Source: Desulfobacula sp. (GTDB lineage: Bacteria; Desulfobacterota; Desulfobacteria; Desulfobacterales; Desulfobacteraceae). Taken from it: a DNA stretch of 11,161 nt. The stretch is taken from NCBI GenBank assembly GCA_029940235.1, contig JAOZRI010000053.1, forward strand, positions 1 through 11,161. Reading direction: 5' to 3'. Positions 7,482-11,161 of this stretch are shown in pieces. How positions within the stretch are numbered: position 1 is the stretch's first letter; each line of letters begins with the position of its first letter. The notes beneath the pieces were generated by a model. That model ran no database searches. It was given only the letters and a program-made list of their open reading frames with translations, and was not told the origin of the DNA. Both the position numbers and the translations under genes were made by a program.

Positions 7482-8240
7482 ATGAATAAAAATAGCCTGA
7501 CCAGGCTTTTAAGCCAGGTTGCTAAGGGTTCTTTGACCGTTGATAATGCAGTACAGCAACTTAAAAATATCTCCTTTGAAGATATTAATTTTGCCCACAT
7601 AGATCACCATAGATCTTTGAGGAAAGGCTTTCCTGAGGTGATTTTCGGCCAGGGAAAAACAAGCAAACAAATCATTGGTATCATTGAAAAAATGACTATT
7701 CATGAGGATATAATCCTTGTAACCCGGCTTGAACAGGAAAAAGCCCAGAAAATCACTTCTACTTTTAAAGATGCCCAATATTTTCAAGAAGCAAACTTTT
7801 TATGGCTCAAAAAAAAAGAACCCAAGATTACAGGTTCAGGAAAAATTCTTATCTTGTCTGCCGGCACATCTGATATTCCAGTGGCAAAAGAGGCATTTTT
7901 AACTGCAAAGGCCATGGGAAACAGGGTGGAATCCATTTATGATGTTGGTGTTGCAGGTATTCACCGTCTTTTTGCCCATGAAAAACAGATTTCAAATTCT
8001 GCGGTTATTGTTGTTGTTGCAGGCATGGAAGGTGCCCTGCCAAGTGTTGTTGCAGGCATGGTAAAAGCACCTGTTATCGCAGTTCCCACAAGCATAGGTT
8101 ATGGAACAAGTTTTGGTGGGGTGACAGCTCTTTTAGGAATGCTAAATTCATGCAGTTCCAATATTGCTGTTGTAAATATTGATAATGGTTTTGGTGCAGG
8201 GTTCATGGCTTCAAGTATTAACCACGTCTCAAATAATTAA
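7482..8240 (+). CDS. larB: Pyridinium-3,5-biscarboxylate mononucleotide synthase LarB
   Basis: First enzyme of nickel-pincer nucleotide synthesis. It carboxylates and hydrolyses nicotinate adenine dinucleotide to give the pyridinium biscarboxylate mononucleotide and AMP; LarE and LarC then add sulfur and nickel for LarA-type racemases and epimerases. The 252 residues match the family (about 246). The N-terminal family block is DHHRSLRKGFPEVIFGQGK (41-59). The C-terminal half is a PurE-like (AIR carboxylase) domain: LSAGTSDIPVAKEA (125-138), AGMEGALPSVVAG (180-192), PTSIGYG (202-208), NIDNGFGAGF (232-241). C224 in LNSC aligns by eye with the cysteine reported to attack the pyridine ring in Lactiplantibacillus LarB. 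AAGGAA at 7470-7475 is six bases before the ATG. larC, larE and larA are not in the window. It ends 3 bp from the convergent signalling gene. Confidence 0.94.
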   Translation: MNKNSLTRLLSQVAKGSLTVDNAVQQLKNISFEDINFAHIDHHRSLRKGFPEVIFGQGKTSKQIIGIIEKMTIHEDIILVTRLEQEKAQKITSTFKDAQYFQEANFLWLKKKEPKITGSGKILILSAGTSDIPVAKEAFLTAKAMGNRVESIYDVGVAGIHRLFAHEKQISNSAVIVVVAGMEGALPSVVAGMVKAPVIAVPTSIGYGTSFGGVTALLGMLNSCSSNIAVVNIDNGFGAGFMASSINHVSNN

Positions 8241-8243
8241 TTT

Positions 8244-9392
8244 TTAAATCTCCCTTCGCAGAGCAAGAGCATCATCACTATTTGGATCAATTCTGAGAAT
8301 TTGATTAAGATAATCATCCGCCTGAAATACTTTTCCTTTACTGATATATATTTTTGCGATTTGAAGTTTTGCATTGATATGGCTTCTGACATGCCGGTCA
8401 ACTTCTATAAAATGGTTCAAGGCTTTTCCAATATCATCAATCTCCATATACACAACTCCCGCCTTATAAATAATATCATAGTTAGAAGGATTCTCTTTAA
8501 TACTCTGCTCCAGGAGTGACAAAGGATAGTCAAGCTCATTTTTATCAAGGCAGATATCGATAATTTTTTCCCTGACTATGTTTTGTTTTTTTGATCGCAT
8601 AATGATTTTTGAAAAAACTTCAAGAGCCATGGTCCTTGAACCTCTAATCAATAATTTTTCTGCAAAATCCAGGGCCTGAACATTATATTTAACACTTAAT
8701 GACAATATTTCAAGAAAATACTGCCCTGCTTTTTCAAGCTGATTTTTTTTTATATAATAATCTGCGATGTGCACCCTTGTTATGACATCCTGCTTGTTTA
8801 TCGATGCTGCTTTTAACAGACATTTTACTGCAACCCCCGGCTTTTTTATTTTAAAATGCAATAAGCCCAGTTCCCTTAAAAGCCTTGATGCAGAAGGTTT
8901 ATGTGTTAATGCTTCTTTTATCTCTTCAATGGCAGCATTAAAGTCTTCTTTTTCTGCAAACTCCCGTGCTTTTAATCTATGGAGGGTTGCAGGATCAGGC
9001 TTATTTGCCTTCTTAACCACTGCTCTGATTTTTTCATCTAAAGATGCAAGGGTTAAGGGTTTAAGAAGATATGCCTCCACCTCCACCTCAGCAACTTCTG
9101 AAACAATATCCCGCTGGGACTCTGCTGTCACCATAATAACAGGCATATCACGATGGGATTTATCACTTCTGATTTTATCAAGCATTTGTACGCCATTCAT
9201 GATTGGCATATTCCAGTCAATAATAGCAATATCACATTGGGCACTATTGAGTATTTCCAGACCCTCTTTTCCATTTTCAGCAAATCTTAAATTTTTTCCT
9301 ATTTTTAAATTCTGAAGCATTTTCCTGATGGTTAAACGCATGCTCTTCATATCATCAACAATCAGTATGGACATGCTCTCAATTTCAATCAT
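8244..9392 (-). CDS. Response regulator: CheY-like receiver fused to TPR repeats
   Basis: The 382-residue cytoplasmic protein has a receiver (about 7-125) with a complete phosphorylation site: D13 and D14 acidic pair, D59 acceptor in [12 protein letters not shown]89 in VTAES, and K111 in LLKP. The rest (about 135-380) is a run of helical repeats of about 34 residues that look like TPRs; [30 protein letters not shown] and [14 protein letters not shown] mark repeat helices. There is no DNA-binding or enzyme output domain, so its action should be through protein contacts. Its ATG overlaps the kinase stop codon (ATGA at 9389-9392), indicating translational coupling and a direct phosphorelay partnership. 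An in-frame ATG at 9374 also fits the receiver start, but the overlap favours 9392. Confidence 0.9.
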   Translation of the reverse strand: MIEIESMSILIVDDMKSMRLTIRKMLQNLKIGKNLRFAENGKEGLEILNSAQCDIAIIDWNMPIMNGVQMLDKIRSDKSHRDMPVIMVTAESQRDIVSEVAEVEVEAYLLKPLTLASLDEKIRAVVKKANKPDPATLHRLKAREFAEKEDFNAAIEEIKEALTHKPSASRLLRELGLLHFKIKKPGVAVKCLLKAASINKQDVITRVHIADYYIKKNQLEKAGQYFLEILSLSVKYNVQALDFAEKLLIRGSRTMALEVFSKIIMRSKKQNIVREKIIDICLDKNELDYPLSLLEQSIKENPSNYDIIYKAGVVYMEIDDIGKALNHFIEVDRHVRSHINAKLQIAKIYISKGKVFQADDYLNQILRIDPNSDDALALRREI

Positions 9393-11161
9393 ATTTTTAC
9401 TGCCTTTAAAAAAGCATTATATTCATCATTAATGTTTTGCAATCTTAGCTCAAAATTATCACATACTCCAGCTTCTGCCTCTGCTTCAAATTCCAGGGCT
9501 GCAGCTTTCAATATATCAGCATTAACATTTGCCGCTGATCCTTTTAATGCATGGCAATTTAATCTTATTCCTTCAATATCCTGTTTATTCACAGTATTCT
9601 CAATCTTTTTTATTAACTCTGGTGCCTCTTCAATAAAAGAATCCAATACAAGCTTGATCATCTCTCTATCATTTCCAAATCGCTCAGACAACTCCTCTTG
9701 ATTAAAACACATCAATTGTAATGTTTCAACCAGTTGAGTTTTTTTAATTGCATTGCCACCTCTGCCATGATCTTCTAATTTTATTTGATTTTGCTTTTTT
9801 TGTTCTACAATTTTAGAGAGATTGGAATTTATTTTCTGGGATAAAATATGTGGATCAACGGGTTTAGAGATAAAATCATCCATGCCTGCATCAAAACATT
9901 TTTTTTGATCACTTTCAAAGGCATTGCCAGTCATGGCAATAATCAGCACCCGGGTTAAATTGAACTCTTTTTCACTCTCTCTTATTAAACGAGTTGCTTC
10001 AAATCCATCCATAACAGGCATTTGACAATCCATTAAAATTAAATCATACCTGTTTTCTTTATGTTTTCGAACAGCTTCAGACCCATTTCTGGCCTGATCA
10101 GTCACATATCCAAAATTACCTATCAATGCTTTAGCTGTTAAAAGATTGGTTTGGATATCATCAACAATTAATATTTTCCTGTTCTGTTTTTTACCTTCAA
10201 TAATGCTGTACTGGGTTATAATTGGTATTGATAACTCTTTATCTAAAGGCAATGCTAAAACAGCCTTGATACAATCTAAAAGAAGATCTTTTTCCACAGG
10301 TTTACTTAAAAAAGCAGAAAAACCAATATCTTCAAACAGCTTTGCATCGCCCTTACTGCCAACAGAGGTGAGAAGCACCAATTTTATATTCTTAAAAAGC
10401 TCATCCTGTCTGATTTTTTTCCCAAATGTTTTTGCAAAACCATCACTCTCTTTTGCTTCCATAATAACCACATGAAAAGGATCTTTATCATCAAATGCCC
10501 ATTTAAGCATTTCAAAGGCTTCCATATCATCAAATGCCTGATCATAATCTATGTTAAGGGCATTTAAATTATTTTCAAAATTGATTCCAAGGGATGACAT
10601 GTCACCAAAAACTAATATTTTACAATCTTTGATATCCTGAGTATGAAGATTAGCGGTTTTTTCTTTTTTAGATTGTTTTTTTAATTTAAGGGTAAACCAG
10701 AAAGTTGATCCGACCATATCAATGCTTTCCACACCGATCTCTCCCTGCATCTTCTCCACAAGCAGCTTTGATATTGTAAGGCCCAAGCCTGTACCACCAT
10801 ATTTTTTTGTAATGGATAGATCAGCCTGGGTAAAGGATTCAAAAAGTGCGCCTAATTGTTCTTCTTTAATACCAATGCCTGTATCTTCTACGGTAAAATA
10901 AAGCCTGGCATGGGTTTCATCTTCTGATTTTAAGGAGATACTCAAAATTACTTCTCCTGATTCTGTAAATTTAATGGCATTGCCGGTCAGGTTATTAATT
11001 ATCTGACGGATCCGACCAATATCACCCTGTAATAGACATGGGATATCCCCTTTGATTGCATATGTAAACTCAATGCCCTTTTGCCTTGCCTGGAGCCGGG
11101 GCAGAGATATGATATCTTTTATGGCAATATCAAGATCAAAATCCCTGACATCCAGTTCAAG
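9389..11161 (-). CDS. Hybrid histidine kinase with pseudo-receiver, receiver and HPt (5' partial)
   Basis: The frame stays open to the right edge, so the N-terminal sensor and the phospho-accepting H-box helices lie outside. The visible 590 residues begin in the linker to the ATPase domain. N box [15 protein letters not shown] is at 52-66, G1 DTGIGI at 93-98 and G2 GTGLGL at 123-128. A receiver-like domain follows (about 177-304), in which the acidic pair is FGD and the acceptor position is E235 in [10 protein letters not shown], though K287 remains; it should not be phosphorylated normally. A canonical receiver follows (about 328-445; D334, D335, D378 in [14 protein letters not shown]433). 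The C-terminal HPt domain (about 490-580) has H537 in [11 protein letters not shown]. This is a full phosphorelay ending in HPt, presumably passing phosphate to the overlapping downstream receiver-TPR protein. The TTG at 10945 is an internal codon, not the start. Confidence 0.94.
   Translation of the reverse strand, partial: LELDVRDFDLDIAIKDIISLPRLQARQKGIEFTYAIKGDIPCLLQGDIGRIRQIINNLTGNAIKFTESGEVILSISLKSEDETHARLYFTVEDTGIGIKEEQLGALFESFTQADLSITKKYGGTGLGLTISKLLVEKMQGEIGVESIDMVGSTFWFTLKLKKQSKKEKTANLHTQDIKDCKILVFGDMSSLGINFENNLNALNIDYDQAFDDMEAFEMLKWAFDDKDPFHVVIMEAKESDGFAKTFGKKIRQDELFKNIKLVLLTSVGSKGDAKLFEDIGFSAFLSKPVEKDLLLDCIKAVLALPLDKELSIPIITQYSIIEGKKQNRKILIVDDIQTNLLTAKALIGNFGYVTDQARNGSEAVRKHKENRYDLILMDCQMPVMDGFEATRLIRESEKEFNLTRVLIIAMTGNAFESDQKKCFDAGMDDFISKPVDPHILSQKINSNLSKIVEQKKQNQIKLEDHGRGGNAIKKTQLVETLQLMCFNQEELSERFGNDREMIKLVLDSFIEEAPELIKKIENTVNKQDIEGIRLNCHALKGSAANVNADILKAAALEFEAEAEAGVCDNFELRLQNINDEYNAFLKAVKI

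Noticed and set aside
8767..9315. 182-codon open frame on the plus strand
   Set aside because: It lies wholly antisense to the receiver-TPR gene, whose motifs are unmistakable. The translation resembles no family and there is no suitable ribosome site.
10146..10475. 109-codon open frame on the plus strand
   Set aside because: Antisense shadow of the receiver domains of the hybrid kinase.

Overview
The window is AT-rich bacterial chromosome with normal coding density and no rRNA, tRNA, CRISPR array, insertion sequence or phage gene that I can see. The content suggests an anaerobic Gram-negative delta-proteobacterium, most likely of the Desulfobacterales type. The reasons are a cmoA/cmoB pair, LarB (nickel pincer cofactor synthesis), a large hybrid kinase with a receiver-TPR partner, and a Cache-GGDEF protein. 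This taxonomic call is inference from gene style and base composition, not from a marker gene.

Layout. Left: murJ (+, 152-1726), the lipid II flippase, converges on a membrane-anchored Cache-GGDEF diguanylate cyclase (-, 1783-3423). A 182-bp divergent intergenic region (3424-3605) carries the best promoter in the window, and it drives a small histidine-phosphatase-superfamily protein (+, 3606-4289). Middle: cmoB (-, 4319-5290) and cmoA (-, 5353-6099) form a two-gene unit that makes carboxy-SAM and uses it to build 5-oxyacetyluridine at the wobble position of tRNA. Across a 170-bp divergent gap lies a second plus-strand pair: a chromosomal actin-like ATPase of the ParM/StbA type (6285-7451) with a hydrophilic tail and a distinct C-terminal peptide, then larB (7482-8240), 30 bp downstream. 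Right: larB converges within 3 bp on a minus-strand signalling pair. This is a receiver-TPR protein (8244-9392) preceded, with an ATGA overlap, by a hybrid histidine kinase that runs off the right edge (9389-11161). The visible part of the kinase is ATPase, degenerate receiver, intact receiver and HPt.

How the genes work together. CmoA and CmoB catalyse consecutive steps. The kinase and the receiver-TPR protein are almost certainly translationally coupled partners in one phosphorelay, with HPt H537 the likely donor to D59 of the receiver-TPR protein. The other genes are metabolically independent. The least ordinary items are the orphan actin-like protein paired with larB, the pseudo-receiver inside the kinase (phospho-acceptor Asp replaced by Glu), the atypical phosphatase with its own promoter, and a MurJ that appears to lack one conserved cavity arginine. 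I found no convincing case for a wholly new multi-gene system.
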